64,000 bases of DNA from Lachnospiraceae bacterium (GCA_019421365.1 JAHZFJ010000004.1:62001-126000); one strand, 5' to 3'; positions 26,295 to 35,754 are shown, numbered from the stretch's first letter. A program made the numbers and translations. The notes: a model not told the origin generated them from the sequence alone.

Positions 26295-27041
26295 ATGAAG
26301 AAGAAAAGAATTATTCCAGTTATTCTAGTAATTATACTTCTAGGAAGTATCTTACTTACAAATCAAATAAACAGTGCCAAAGAAGTAAACTTCTCTATAG
26401 AAGTGGAAGATAAAAGTGTAAAAAAAGATGAAGAATTCAATTTGAAAATCACAGTATCCAGTGATAATAAGATGAGTTCAGTAGATGCTTATATATCTTA
26501 TAACGATGAACTATTAGAGTTTATCTCCTCTGAAAATGAAGGTGTTTTAGGGGCATCAGGTACGCTTCACATTGCAAATCAGTTTGCAGAGGGAGTTACA
26601 GAAGCAGTATATGTAATTAGAATGAAGGCTTTAGAAGTTGGTTCCTCTGAATTTAAAGTAGGCGACGCTTATATAGTTGAGGCACAGAGTTCTGATTACA
26701 TGAAGATAAAACAACCACAAGCAAGTATTGAGATAACTAAGAATGAAGCAGAGGCATCTAATGCAACTCTTTCCGAGTTACTTGTTATGCCAGGAACTCT
26801 TGATCAAGAATTTAGGCCAGATGTTTATGAATATTCAATTAAAGTAGCTTACGATGTGAAAGAGTTAATACTAAGTGCAATTCCTACGGATGAAGAAAGT
26901 GTGGTTACGATAGATAAAGAGCTAAATCTTGTGAAAGGTGATAATGCATTTACAATTACAGTAACAGCACCTTCTGGTGATACAAAAGATTATACATTGA
27001 ATGTCTATCGAGCATATACAAAAGATGAGGTTATAGAATAA
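26295..27041 (+). CDS. Exported protein with cohesin-like and cadherin-like domains
   Basis: A 248-residue exported protein starting at the ATG after GGAGAGATAAT. A signal/anchor covers 5-24. Residues about 30-155 form a cohesin-like beta sandwich (ITVSSDNKMSSVDAYISYNDELLEFIS and later VTEAVYVIRMKALEVG), and about 160-245 a cadherin-like beta-sandwich (ATLSELLVMPGTLDQEFRPDVYEYSIKV, then GDTKDYTLNVYR). The last domain type also ends the glucosaminidase upstream, so the two may act together on the envelope. Only 59 bases separate them, so they are likely an operon. Confidence 0.72.
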   Translation: MKKKRIIPVILVIILLGSILLTNQINSAKEVNFSIEVEDKSVKKDEEFNLKITVSSDNKMSSVDAYISYNDELLEFISSENEGVLGASGTLHIANQFAEGVTEAVYVIRMKALEVGSSEFKVGDAYIVEAQSSDYMKIKQPQASIEITKNEAEASNATLSELLVMPGTLDQEFRPDVYEYSIKVAYDVKELILSAIPTDEESVVTIDKELNLVKGDNAFTITVTAPSGDTKDYTLNVYRAYTKDEVIE

Positions 27042-27119
27042 TCTAATATAGATAATAGTATATAGTATTATCTATATACAGAAAATACCTTTTAATAAAT
27101 AAAATATTTATTCACAAAA

Positions 27120-27156
27120 ACATTATGAGAAAATGAAATTCTCATAGTGTTTTTTG
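27120..27156 (+). terminator. Terminator after the cohesin-like gene
   Basis: ACATTATGAGA (27120-27130) pairs with TCTCATAGTGT (27140-27150), one G-U pair, followed by six Ts. Confidence 0.85.
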
Positions 27157-27217
27157 CATTATTAATACCTTAGCGGGAACACTAATCAAAAAGCAATAAG
27201 AAAGGAGATTTTAATTT

Positions 27218-28087
27218 ATGAAAGATAAAGATATGTATACCGCTGGGGAGATTAAAGGTCAAACAGAGCAAATTCCAGGAAAAGAAAGTGCAATGAATCC
27301 GGAGCCCATTTATGACAATGTAGATTGTAAAGGTTATGGAAGATTAAAGGGTAAAACTGCGATTATTACTGGCGGTGACAGTGGAATTGGAAGAGCTGTT
27401 TCTGTTGCGTATGCAAAAGAAGGTTGTAATGTTGTTATTGTATATAATATAGCAGATGATGATGCGAATACTACGAAGAAAGCAATTGAATCATATCAAG
27501 GAAAAGCCCTGCTTATTAAAGGAGATATAGGTGACAGTAATTTCTGTAAGCAAGTAGTAGACCAAACTATTAAGGAATTTGGAGCATTAGATATCTTAGT
27601 TAATAATGCAGCAGAGCAACATGTACAAAAAAATCTAGAAGATATTACAGACGAACAATTGCAAAGAACATTTCAAACGAATATATTTTCCATGTTTTAT
27701 CTGACAAGAGCAGCACTTCCTCATCTTAAGGAAGATAGTACTATAATTAATACCGGTTCAGTAACTGCTTTCGCGGGGAATGCCGATCTTCTTGATTATT
27801 CTGCAACAAAGGGAGCAATAACAACATTTACTAGATCATTATCCGCTAATTTGGCTGCTAAGAAGATTCGAGTAAATCAGGTTGCACCTGGACCAATATG
27901 GACGCCTTTAATACCATCTACTTTGGAGAAATCGCAGGTAGAAAGTTTTGGTAATAACACACCACTAAAGAGACCAGGACAGCCTGTTGAACTTGCAGAG
28001 GCATATGTATTCTTAGCATCTGATGGTTCTACTTATATGACTGGACAGACAATACACATTAATGGTGGAACTATTGTAAATGGATAG
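27218..28087 (+). CDS. SDR family oxidoreductase, GSP39/YdaD-like general stress dehydrogenase
   Basis: A 289-residue classical short-chain dehydrogenase with the cofactor motif TGGDSGIGRA near residues 49-58, NNAAEQ (NNAG equivalent) at about 126-131, and the catalytic Ser/Tyr/Lys from NTGSVTAFAG and YSATKGAI. The 40-residue N-terminal leader with PIYD-VDCKGYGRLKGK is typical of Bacillus GSP39-type stress oxidoreductases rather than housekeeping FabG. The substrate is unknown. Strong AAAGGAG precedes the ATG. Monocistronic, with a terminator each side. Confidence 0.88.
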   Translation: MKDKDMYTAGEIKGQTEQIPGKESAMNPEPIYDNVDCKGYGRLKGKTAIITGGDSGIGRAVSVAYAKEGCNVVIVYNIADDDANTTKKAIESYQGKALLIKGDIGDSNFCKQVVDQTIKEFGALDILVNNAAEQHVQKNLEDITDEQLQRTFQTNIFSMFYLTRAALPHLKEDSTIINTGSVTAFAGNADLLDYSATKGAITTFTRSLSANLAAKKIRVNQVAPGPIWTPLIPSTLEKSQVESFGNNTPLKRPGQPVELAEAYVFLASDGSTYMTGQTIHINGGTIVNG

Positions 28088-28098
28088 AGAAAAGATGT

Positions 28099-28153
28099 AG
28101 TAAATTAAAAGAGGAACTGAGCTTAGTTTGCTTAGATCCTTTTTTAATTTACC
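28099..28153 (+). terminator. Terminator after the stress dehydrogenase gene
   Basis: A long imperfect hairpin: GTAAATTAAAAGAGGAACTGAGC pairs with GCTTAGATCCTTTTTTAATTTAC. It lies between convergent genes and can act both ways. Confidence 0.7.
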
Positions 28154-28177
28154 TAAAATAGCAGATGACGATACATA

Positions 28178-28765
28178 CTAGGAAGAGAGCAGAATAGAAC
28201 GAACCCCATTGAATGTAATATTGCCTGCTGCTTTGGCTAGGTCTTCTAATGAGAGTTTTGATTCTGTTTTAAACCATTCGATATACAAAGACATAACCCC
28301 AGAAGAAATATACTCTGCGTATAAATTATAAAGATCATTACTCATATTAAGTTTTTGATTATATTTATCTAACAGTGCATCTTTTAATATTTTTTTTACT
28401 TTAATAATCAAAAAATTATAAGAATTCGAAAATACCAATTTTTGATACAGATCGAAATCTTCATCAATAACATCATTCAGACTAAGGAAAAGAGAATAGA
28501 TATCAAATTCTGAATCAAAAAAATCATATTTTTCTAAAACTAATAATAGTTTTTCAATGATTTCATTTTCTATCTTATCTAAAATATCTTCAATACTAGA
28601 ATAATGCATATAAAAGGTTTTACGATTTATATTTGCTTTTTCGGCTAATTCTTTTACAGTTATCTGAGAAATTTCTTTTTCTACAATTAAGGCAATTAAT
28701 GCTTCACGAATACTCTTTTGAGTTTTACCGATTCTTCTGTCTTTTTTTTCTGAATTTACTATCAT
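28178..28765 (-). CDS. TetR/AcrR family regulator
   Basis: The 195-residue protein has a TetR HTH (ISQITVKELAEKANINRKTFYMHYSS) and a C-terminal helical domain like those of the TetR/AcrR C-terminal 14 group (DLYNLYAEYISSGVMSLYIEWF). I start at the second ATG (28765) because the GGAGGATAAC site lies inside the longer reading frame. It is divergent from the HD-CmpB-DegV cluster; two TAAGT-ACTTA palindromes lie between. Confidence 0.88.
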   Translation of the reverse strand: MIVNSEKKDRRIGKTQKSIREALIALIVEKEISQITVKELAEKANINRKTFYMHYSSIEDILDKIENEIIEKLLLVLEKYDFFDSEFDIYSLFLSLNDVIDEDFDLYQKLVFSNSYNFLIIKVKKILKDALLDKYNQKLNMSNDLYNLYAEYISSGVMSLYIEWFKTESKLSLEDLAKAAGNITFNGVRSILLSS

Positions 28766-28805
28766 GTTATCCTCCAAATGTAACATTTGATTAAAATATG
28801 AGTAT

Positions 28806-28862
28806 TAAGTAACTTATGGAAGTTTTTTGACCATTGTTAAGTACTTATATTTTTATTATAAT
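28806..28862. promoter_or_regulatory. Divergent control region with two palindromes between tetR and the HD gene
   Basis: TAAGT-A-ACTTA at 28806-28816 and TAAGT-ACTTA at 28838-28847 are two near-identical palindromes. The second lies in the spacer of TTGTTA (28834-28839)-17-TATAAT (28857-28862), the likely promoter of the HD gene. This suggests a TetR-type dimer pair blocking the promoter. Confidence 0.6.
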
Positions 28863-28913
28863 ACATTCATGTATATAAATCAACACGTGTTACAATTTGA
28901 AAGGAGAATGATC

Positions 28914-29420
28914 ATGTCAGTAAATAGAATCGAAAATGATAAAATGTTTTATGATGTGCTAAAGGAAATCATTAATAATTCCAAAATACTAGAATCAAAT
29001 CAGTATATTCAACATGGGAATACATCGACATTATTACACAGTATTGCAGTGGCATATTATAGTCATCGATTTGCTATGCTTTTTAATTTACCTGTAGATG
29101 AAACTAAACTAATACGTGGTGCTTTGCTTCATGATTATTATTTGTATGATTGGCATAAAAAGGATCACAAGCACCACTTGCATGGAATAAGACACCCTTA
29201 TATTGCGTTACAAAATGCTACTAGGGATTTAGATATTTGTGACATAGAAAAAGATATAATTCAAAGGCATATGTTTCCTTTGACCATGGTTCCACCACGA
29301 TATATGGAAAGTGTTATTGTGTGCATAGTGGATAAAATATGTTCTATTTATGAAACTTTTTATTTTGACGCATATTTTAAATTATATGGTTATAGTTTCG
29401 AGAAAGTAGTTTTGTGTTAA
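28914..29420 (+). CDS. HD-domain phosphohydrolase-like protein
   Basis: A 168-residue HD domain protein. The metal-binding His/Asp pair lies in GALLHDYYLYDW, an upstream His is in LLHSIAVAYYSHR, and further metal ligands follow in KHHLHGIRHPYIA. The start at 28914 has the AAGGAG ribosome site eight bases ahead; the earlier ATGs are too close or lack one. HD proteins hydrolyse nucleotide phosphates or act as phosphodiesterases; substrate is unknown here. It heads a cluster with a CmpB-like permease, a DegV protein and a broken uppS, controlled by TetR. Confidence 0.85.
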   Translation: MSVNRIENDKMFYDVLKEIINNSKILESNQYIQHGNTSTLLHSIAVAYYSHRFAMLFNLPVDETKLIRGALLHDYYLYDWHKKDHKHHLHGIRHPYIALQNATRDLDICDIEKDIIQRHMFPLTMVPPRYMESVIVCIVDKICSIYETFYFDAYFKLYGYSFEKVVLC

Positions 29421-29452
29421 TCAACTTAATATATTGATTTGAAAGGGAATAA

Positions 29453-30214
29453 ATGATGCAATTAACTAATTATTTTATATGGTTTATGACCTATAGTTTT
29501 ATTGGTTGGATCTACGAATCTACAATTTGTTCCATACCAAAACATCACAAATTTATTAACAGAGGCTATCTTCATGGGCCGTATTGTCCTATATATGGAG
29601 CTGGTGCAGTTATTAACTTGATATTACTTAAGAATGTTGAAAGTCCAATTGTTATTTTTATAATTGCAATGGTCACTTCAAGCATAATAGAGTACGTCAC
29701 ATCTTATGTTATGGAAAAAGTATTTTTAGCAAGATGGTGGGATTACAGTCATTTACCCTGTAATTTGCAGGGGCGAATTTGCTTATATGGAAGCTTGATT
29801 TTTGGAGGAGCTAATGTTGCTTTGATTGAATTAGTACATCCGTTGCTGATGAACTTGAGCGGAACAATTTCTCCTAAGGTCTTACAGATTAGTGCTATTT
29901 TATTGTTTGTAACCATACTTTTTGATTGCATTTTTACGACTATTCATATGAATGATTTCAATATAAAGCTAAAGAACAAAGAGTCTTTCTTATCAATACC
30001 TAATACAGTAGCAATTACGATTAATAATGAAGAGGATATTCAAGATAAACGAGACAATCCTAATGTAGTAAATAATGTGGGAACTTTAATGAATATTGAT
30101 AGTATTAAAACTCATTTTAAAAATAGCGAGTTAAGAATTTTATATGCATTTCCCAAGTTTAAATCAACGCGTTACAGTTCAATTGTCGAGAGAATAAAGG
30201 AGATTATACGATGA
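29453..30214 (+). CDS. Putative ABC-transporter type IV / CmpB-like membrane protein
   Basis: A 253-residue integral membrane protein of the CmpB/DUF1113 type (putative ABC transporter permease). It has about four to five membrane helices in the first 170 residues (FIWFMTYSFIGWIYEST, GAGAVINLILL, VIFIIAMVTSSIIEYV, LYGSLIFGGANVALIEL, VLQISAILLFVTILFDCIFT), and the conserved RGYLHGPYCPIYG and WDYSHLPCNLQGRICL segments between them. The C-terminal 85 residues are soluble. Function is not established. It overlaps the DegV gene by four bases and follows the HD gene by 32 bases. Confidence 0.82.
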   Translation: MMQLTNYFIWFMTYSFIGWIYESTICSIPKHHKFINRGYLHGPYCPIYGAGAVINLILLKNVESPIVIFIIAMVTSSIIEYVTSYVMEKVFLARWWDYSHLPCNLQGRICLYGSLIFGGANVALIELVHPLLMNLSGTISPKVLQISAILLFVTILFDCIFTTIHMNDFNIKLKNKESFLSIPNTVAITINNEEDIQDKRDNPNVVNNVGTLMNIDSIKTHFKNSELRILYAFPKFKSTRYSSIVERIKEIIR

Positions 30215-31077
30215 AAGATTTTATTATTTCAACAGATTCAACGGCTGATTTGCCATTATCATACATAGAGGGTAATAACTTATTAATTCACCCGTTACAT
30301 TATATTGTTGATGATATAGAATATGGAACAGATATAGTAGAATTATCACCAACAGATTTTTATAACAGTATGAGAAATGAAAAAATGCCTACAACATGTG
30401 CTTCTAACCCAGAACATATTGAAAACCTTATGAAGAAGAAGATAGAAGAGGGGTATGATATATTGCATATTAGTTTTTCATCTGCATTAAGTTGCAGTTA
30501 TAGTAATGCAGTGCTTAGTGCCAATAAATTAATGGAAGAAATACCTGATGCTAAAATTATTGTAGTTGATTCTTTAAGTGCAACCGTGGGACAAGGGCTT
30601 ATGGTTTATAAGGCTGTACAGCTAAAAAAAAATGGAAAATCAATAGACGAAATAGCAACGTGGATTAATGAAAACAGACAACGTTTAATTCATCAATTTA
30701 TAGTTGATGACCTATTTCACTTAGTTCGAGGAGGACGTCTTTCAAAATCAACTGCTATTATTGGAACAGCACTGCATATACAGCCTTTACTTAAGGTTGA
30801 TAGGGAGGGAAAGTTATCTAATATAGGAAAAATTAGAGGGCGTAAAAAAGCACTAAAGATTTTGGTAGATAACATAAAAGAAAACACAAAAGGTATTTGT
30901 ATAGATACCGTGTTTATTTCTCATGCGGACTGTGTCGAAGATGCTGAATTTGTTGCTGAAAGAATAAAAAATATGTACAACATTGAGAATATTATGATAA
31001 GCGAAATAAGTCCGACAATTGGGGCACATACAGGAGCTGGAGCAGTGGTTGTGACATATCTGGCTAATGAAAGATAA
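30211..31077 (+). CDS. DegV family lipid-binding protein
   Basis: The 288-residue protein has DegV/EDD-fold signatures: N-terminal STDSTADLP, FSSALSCSYSNA in the lipid-binding core, and VVDSLSATVGQGL. DegV proteins bind fatty acids or act as the FakB partner that presents fatty acids to the kinase FakA. No fakA is linked here. ATG at 30211 overlaps the previous gene's stop (ATGA). It is followed by the uppS remnant. Confidence 0.93.
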   Translation: MKDFIISTDSTADLPLSYIEGNNLLIHPLHYIVDDIEYGTDIVELSPTDFYNSMRNEKMPTTCASNPEHIENLMKKKIEEGYDILHISFSSALSCSYSNAVLSANKLMEEIPDAKIIVVDSLSATVGQGLMVYKAVQLKKNGKSIDEIATWINENRQRLIHQFIVDDLFHLVRGGRLSKSTAIIGTALHIQPLLKVDREGKLSNIGKIRGRKKALKILVDNIKENTKGICIDTVFISHADCVEDAEFVAERIKNMYNIENIMISEISPTIGAHTGAGAVVVTYLANER

Positions 31078-31164
31078 GTATAAAATATGGGTTAATAACT
31101 ATACAATTAAGTAACTACATTAATAAATGATTAGATAGATTTCTTAAGAAAGGGATGGAACAAA

Positions 31165-31459
31165 TTGGACTTTTCGGATATGGCTATACCAAACCACTTA
31201 GCGATTATAGTTGATGGGAATAGAAGATGGGCAATTTGAAAAATATTTTTATCAAAATCTTCCTTCTATTGATTTGATGATTAGAACCAGTGGAGAGCAG
31301 AGAATTAGTAATTTCATGTTATGGCAACTTGCGTATGCAGAATTATATTTTACTGAAACTTTCTTTCCAGATTTTGATATTAAGGACTTTGACGCTGCTA
31401 TTATTGAATATAATAGAAGAGATAGAAGATTTGGTTCGGATAGTAAAGCAAGTAAATAA
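31165..31459 (+). pseudogene. uppS: Deleted and frameshifted undecaprenyl diphosphate synthase gene
   Basis: Starting at a TTG after AAAGGGA, the first frame encodes MDFSDMAIPNHLAIIVDGNRRWAI, the N-terminal end of a UppS with the DGNRRWA motif, then stops at 31239. The next frame, from about 31230 to 31459, encodes the C-terminal third, with IRTSGEQRISNFMLWQLAYAEL... and the FFPDFDIKDFDAAI tail. About 140 residues between them are missing, and the two parts are in different frames. It cannot make an active enzyme. Another uppS should exist elsewhere. Confidence 0.92.
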
Positions 31460-31473
31460 ATTAGATGCATACA

Positions 31474-31515
31474 ACAGTAAAAAGACAATCTTCATAAGGA
31501 TTGTCTTTTTACTGT
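31474..31515. terminator. Bidirectional terminator
   Basis: The 17-bp stem 31474-31490 (ACAGTAAAAAGACAATC) pairs with 31499-31515; an A-run on the left and a T-run on the right let it serve both the uppS remnant and the convergent MarR-ABC operon. Confidence 0.88.
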
Positions 31516-31534
31516 ATATGAATGCATATATTAT

Positions 31535-31969
31535 CTAGTCTTTGCGTGCTTCTAAATTATCGCATATTTTTAATAAGATACGACAGAATGTTTCCATATC
31601 ATTTTCTGATATGCCATTACCCACTATAGAATCAAACTGATTAAAGATCTTCTCTATTTTGCTAGCTTCATTTCTACCTTTTTCTGTAAGGCAAATCAGA
31701 AATGATCGTCGGCAGTCTGGATTTGTTTCACGACTTAAGAATCCCATATTTTCTAGCTTGTCTAGATTTCTCGACATAGTTGCAGCATTTAGATTACATA
31801 TATCTGCTAACTCTCTTTGTGTAATATGATCCTTTTGTAATAGATGAAATAGTATTCCAGCCTGACCCTGTCCAGGTGTTAATCCAAGACTTGTTAGGAA
31901 AGGGAAGAGTATCTGTTTCCGGGCCCTTTCTTCACGAAGCAATAGTTCTCTTACATTTTGTTTCATCAT
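31535..31969 (-). CDS. MarR family regulator
   Basis: A 144-residue winged-helix protein with the MarR core: ITQRELADICNLNAATMSRNLDKLENMGFLSRETNPDCRRS, i.e. recognition helix and the wing with DxRS. It is the last gene of a three-gene operon behind two ABC exporter subunits (order of transcription ABC1, ABC2, marR), and is the likely repressor of it. GAGGTAG precedes the start. The inducing ligand is unknown. Confidence 0.92.
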   Translation of the reverse strand: MMKQNVRELLLREERARKQILFPFLTSLGLTPGQGQAGILFHLLQKDHITQRELADICNLNAATMSRNLDKLENMGFLSRETNPDCRRSFLICLTEKGRNEASKIEKIFNQFDSIVGNGISENDMETFCRILLKICDNLEARKD

Positions 31970-32011
31970 ATCTACCTCATTTACTTCTCATTCATGATTG
32001 GTTTATTAGTA

Positions 32012-33877
32012 TTATTCCAATTCAAATTGACCGGTGTGTAACTGATAATACCGTCCTTTTTCTTCAAGTAACTCTTCATGGCTACCTCGTTCAATAATTT
32101 CTCCTTGTTCGAGAACAAGTATTGCTTCTGAATTCCTTATAGTGGACAACCTATGTGCAATTACGAATACCGTACGGTCTTGCATAAGAGCATCCATTCC
32201 TTTTTCAATGAGTTTTTCAGTACGTGTGTCGATGGAACTAGTAGCTTCATCCATGACAAGTACTGGAGGTTGTGATATAGCAGCTCTTGCAATGGCAATC
32301 AGCTGTCGTTGTCCCTGTGATAAGTTACTTCCATCACTTTCAAGTAGAGTATCATATCCGTTAGGAAGACGTTTGATAAAGGAATCGGCATTTGCTATTT
32401 TTGCAGCAGCTATCACATCTTCATCAGATGCGCCTAGTCTGCCATAGCGGATATTATCGGCTATACTGCCTGTGAACAGATGCGTTTCCTGAATAACTAA
32501 GGAGATGGAACGCCTTAAATCGTCTTTTTTAATATCTTTGATATCAATGCCATCATATGTGATGATTCCATCATTTATCTCGTAGAATCTGTTAATTAGA
32601 TTAATAATTGTTGTCTTACCAGCACCAGTAGAACCTACGAATGCTATCTTTTGGCCAGGCTTTGCAAACAGATTAATACCGTTTAATATCATGTGTTCTT
32701 CTGAGTAACCAAAGGCTACATCATGGAAACGGACATCTCCTTTGAGCGGTATCAGATGATAACCTGTAGGTAAAATACTCTCATCAGGGACTTTCCAGGC
32801 AAAATGTCCGGTATACGTATCGCTCTCCGTTAAGGTACCATCTTCATGTCGTAAGACTTTGATTAGAGTAACTGTTCCGTCATCGACTTCAGGTTCCTCG
32901 GCCATCATATTAAAGATCTTTTCGGCGCTGGCTAGAGCTACCATCAGATTGTTAATCTGCGTCGTAAATTGGTTCATAGGCATGGCACTCTGCCTTACAT
33001 AGATCAGATAAGAAGCTAATGTACCAAGATCAGTTAATCCAGATAGTGCGAAAAGTCCACCAATGCAGGCAGAGAAAGCATAATTAATATAAGAAAGAGA
33101 AACGATTGTTGGTATCGTCTTACCAGTATAAGTTGTGGCTTTGGTAGAAGATATCCGTAGATTTTCGTTTAGTTCGCAAAATCTTTCAAAGTCCTGTTTT
33201 TCATGGTTGAAGACTTTTTCCACCTTCTGACCAGCAACCATTTCTTCAACAAAGCCATTAACCTTACCGAGATTCTGTTGTTGCTGAACAAAATATTTCT
33301 TACTCAATTTTCCGTTGTGTCGTATATATAATAACATAATTACTAAAAAGAATATAACAATTAATGAGAGTTGCCAATCTAGTATGACTAACATGACGAT
33401 CGTACCAGCGGCGGTAATAAAACTTTGAATTAATAGAGTAAAACTATTGTTAAGTGCTTCTGAAATAGTATCTACATCATTTGTAAAGTGGCTCATTAAA
33501 TCCCCGTGGGTGTGAGTATCAAAATAATTTAAGGGCAGTTTCTGCGTATGTTTGAATAAATCCATACGGATTTCACCTACTACCTTTTGGGAAACATGAA
33601 CCATAATTCTATTATAAAAAAGGCAAGATAAGGCACCAGCTAGATACATTAATCCCATATAGAAAATCATTTTGATCAAGCCAGGGATATCGCCAGGTAG
33701 TATGTATCTATTGATTACCGGTTTTAATAGGTAAGTACCGAGAATTCCGGATAATGCGCTGATACATACAAGAATTGAAATTATTAGTAAAGACAATTTA
33801 TGATGTCCTAGGTAGTTAAGCAACTGTAACAATGTTTTTTTGGTATCTTTTGGTTTTGTATATTTGACAGTTTTCAT
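32012..33877 (-). CDS. ABC transporter, ATPase plus permease (consensus half)
   Basis: A 621-residue multidrug-exporter half transporter with six membrane helices (about 18-310), then an ATPase domain: Walker A GSTGAGKTT near 418, ABC signature LSQGQRQ near 518 and Walker B VLVMDEATSSID with the catalytic Glu. The partner gene has a degenerate catalytic site, so this is the consensus half of a heterodimer. It overlaps the partner stop by one base (TAATG). The insert of about 25 residues before the ATPase domain is somewhat long. Confidence 0.94.
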   Translation of the reverse strand: MKTVKYTKPKDTKKTLLQLLNYLGHHKLSLLIISILVCISALSGILGTYLLKPVINRYILPGDIPGLIKMIFYMGLMYLAGALSCLFYNRIMVHVSQKVVGEIRMDLFKHTQKLPLNYFDTHTHGDLMSHFTNDVDTISEALNNSFTLLIQSFITAAGTIVMLVILDWQLSLIVIFFLVIMLLYIRHNGKLSKKYFVQQQQNLGKVNGFVEEMVAGQKVEKVFNHEKQDFERFCELNENLRISSTKATTYTGKTIPTIVSLSYINYAFSACIGGLFALSGLTDLGTLASYLIYVRQSAMPMNQFTTQINNLMVALASAEKIFNMMAEEPEVDDGTVTLIKVLRHEDGTLTESDTYTGHFAWKVPDESILPTGYHLIPLKGDVRFHDVAFGYSEEHMILNGINLFAKPGQKIAFVGSTGAGKTTIINLINRFYEINDGIITYDGIDIKDIKKDDLRRSISLVIQETHLFTGSIADNIRYGRLGASDEDVIAAAKIANADSFIKRLPNGYDTLLESDGSNLSQGQRQLIAIARAAISQPPVLVMDEATSSIDTRTEKLIEKGMDALMQDRTVFVIAHRLSTIRNSEAILVLEQGEIIERGSHEELLEEKGRYYQLHTGQFELE

Positions 33878-35604
33878 TATGACAAATTGCCTCCTTTTTG
33901 CTGCGAGTAATATATATCTTGATAAATTTCGTTATTTGCCAGTAGTTGTTCGTGGGTTCCGGTGGCATTGATTTTTCCATCATCAAGAATAATAATCTGG
34001 TCGGCATGCATGATAGAGGAGATCCTTTGGGCGATGATAATCTTTGTCATATCAGGAAGTGCTTGTTCTAAACCTTCTCTGATTTTTGCTTCAGTAGCGG
34101 TATCTACAGCACTTGTTGAATCATCTAGAATAAGTACCTTCGGAGCTTTTAAGATAGCTCTTGCAATGCACAGACGTTGTTTCTGACCTCCCGAAACATT
34201 GACACCACCTTGTCCAAGGTCCGTATCATAACCATTATCCAGTCTGTCAATAAATTCATTGACGCAGGCAATGTCGCAGGCTCTTTGGATTTCTTCATCG
34301 GTTGCATCTTCTTTTCCCCAATAAAGATTTTCTTTAACAGTACCAGAGAAGAGGGTATTCTTTTGAAGAACAACTGCGATGGAATCTCTGAGATGCTCCT
34401 GGGTATATTCGTATATAGGATGATCGTCTATGTAGATATTTCCAGAGGTTACATCATAAAGCCTAGGGATAAGTTGAACTAAAGTACTTTTGGCAGCACC
34501 GGTCTGACCGATAATACCAATGGTTTGACCTGGTTTGATATCAAAGGAGATATCAGAAAGTACATATTCCTTAGCTGTCTCTTTGTATTTGAAATAAACA
34601 TTTTCAAAACGGATACTTCCCCTTGTGATAATAATATCTTTGGCACGGTCATCTGTAATTGTAGGTTCTTCGTCTAGAACCTCTGAAATTCTCTTCCATG
34701 ATGTTAGAGATCTGGTGAATAGTAGGAAAACACTAGAGAACATCATGAGTGAGTTCAGTACCTGTAGTACATAACTTAAGAAACTAGTTAAAGCACCAAC
34801 TTTCATGTCACCAATCATAACAAGATCTCCGCCAAACCATAGAATACTTAAGATTGTGCCATACATAACAAATTGGAATGCGGGCATATTCAAAGCTGAT
34901 AGACGGAATGCCTTTTCAGAGGAATTTTGCAGATTTGCGTTTACGTCCTCGAATTTGCTGGTTTCATAATCACTACGAACATAGGCTTTTACTACGCGGA
35001 TTGCAGCGAGGTTTTCCTGAATGATTCTATTCACTAGATCAATGGCTGTTTGCATTCTAGAATACAGTGGTTGGACATTCTTTATAATGAAAAATAGTAT
35101 GATAGCTAGTACTGGGGCAGCTATTAAAAAGACAATTGCCAGCTCGGCGTTTAGCTTAAATGCGACAACGATAGCAGTGATCATCATAACTGGAGAACGA
35201 AAAGCAGGACGCATTCCGTTGGTAACAGAATTCTGAATTGTGGTAACATCGCTGGTGAGTCTTGTTACTAAAGAAGGGGTACTGAAACGATCCGTATTTG
35301 CAAACGAGTATGTCTGCATTTTCTGAAATTCTGCCATACGAATCTGAGCACCAATTCCGTTTCCACAAGCGGCCGTATATTTGGCACATGCATGGCCAAG
35401 AACCAATGATATTAAAGCACAGATTATCATTTGAAAGCCCTTTAGAAGGATATAATTTCTATCATTATTCACAATACCAATATCTATGATGTCGGACATA
35501 ATAAGTGGTATTATCAATTCAAATATTGTCTCTACTTCAATACAGATAATTGCCAGAATAAATTCTTTTCTATATTTTCTGGCATAAGAAAAAAAGTTTT
35601 TCAT
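33877..35604 (-). CDS. ABC transporter, ATPase plus permease (degenerate half)
   Basis: A 575-residue half transporter with six membrane helices and an ATPase domain. Walker A is GQTGAAKS (Ala in place of the usual Gly), the signature VSGGQKQ is intact, and Walker B ends LILDDSTSAVD, with Asp in place of the catalytic Glu. This degenerate site is typical of heterodimeric exporters in Firmicutes. The ATG at 35604, after AAGGAG, is used; the longer frame to 35670 lacks support. It is the first gene of the ABC-ABC-MarR operon. Confidence 0.93.
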   Translation of the reverse strand: MKNFFSYARKYRKEFILAIICIEVETIFELIIPLIMSDIIDIGIVNNDRNYILLKGFQMIICALISLVLGHACAKYTAACGNGIGAQIRMAEFQKMQTYSFANTDRFSTPSLVTRLTSDVTTIQNSVTNGMRPAFRSPVMMITAIVVAFKLNAELAIVFLIAAPVLAIILFFIIKNVQPLYSRMQTAIDLVNRIIQENLAAIRVVKAYVRSDYETSKFEDVNANLQNSSEKAFRLSALNMPAFQFVMYGTILSILWFGGDLVMIGDMKVGALTSFLSYVLQVLNSLMMFSSVFLLFTRSLTSWKRISEVLDEEPTITDDRAKDIIITRGSIRFENVYFKYKETAKEYVLSDISFDIKPGQTIGIIGQTGAAKSTLVQLIPRLYDVTSGNIYIDDHPIYEYTQEHLRDSIAVVLQKNTLFSGTVKENLYWGKEDATDEEIQRACDIACVNEFIDRLDNGYDTDLGQGGVNVSGGQKQRLCIARAILKAPKVLILDDSTSAVDTATEAKIREGLEQALPDMTKIIIAQRISSIMHADQIIILDDGKINATGTHEQLLANNEIYQDIYYSQQKGGNLS

Positions 35605-35754
35605 ATTTAAACGCTCCTTATCCTTGATGTAATAATTGTTGTATATGTAACAGTTGCGTATGAAACACATTATAGGCCTATATATTTAAAAGTCAAGATT
35701 AGGATTTTTATGAAATGGGATGAAGAGTTGACTCAATAGAAGAAACAGAAATGA

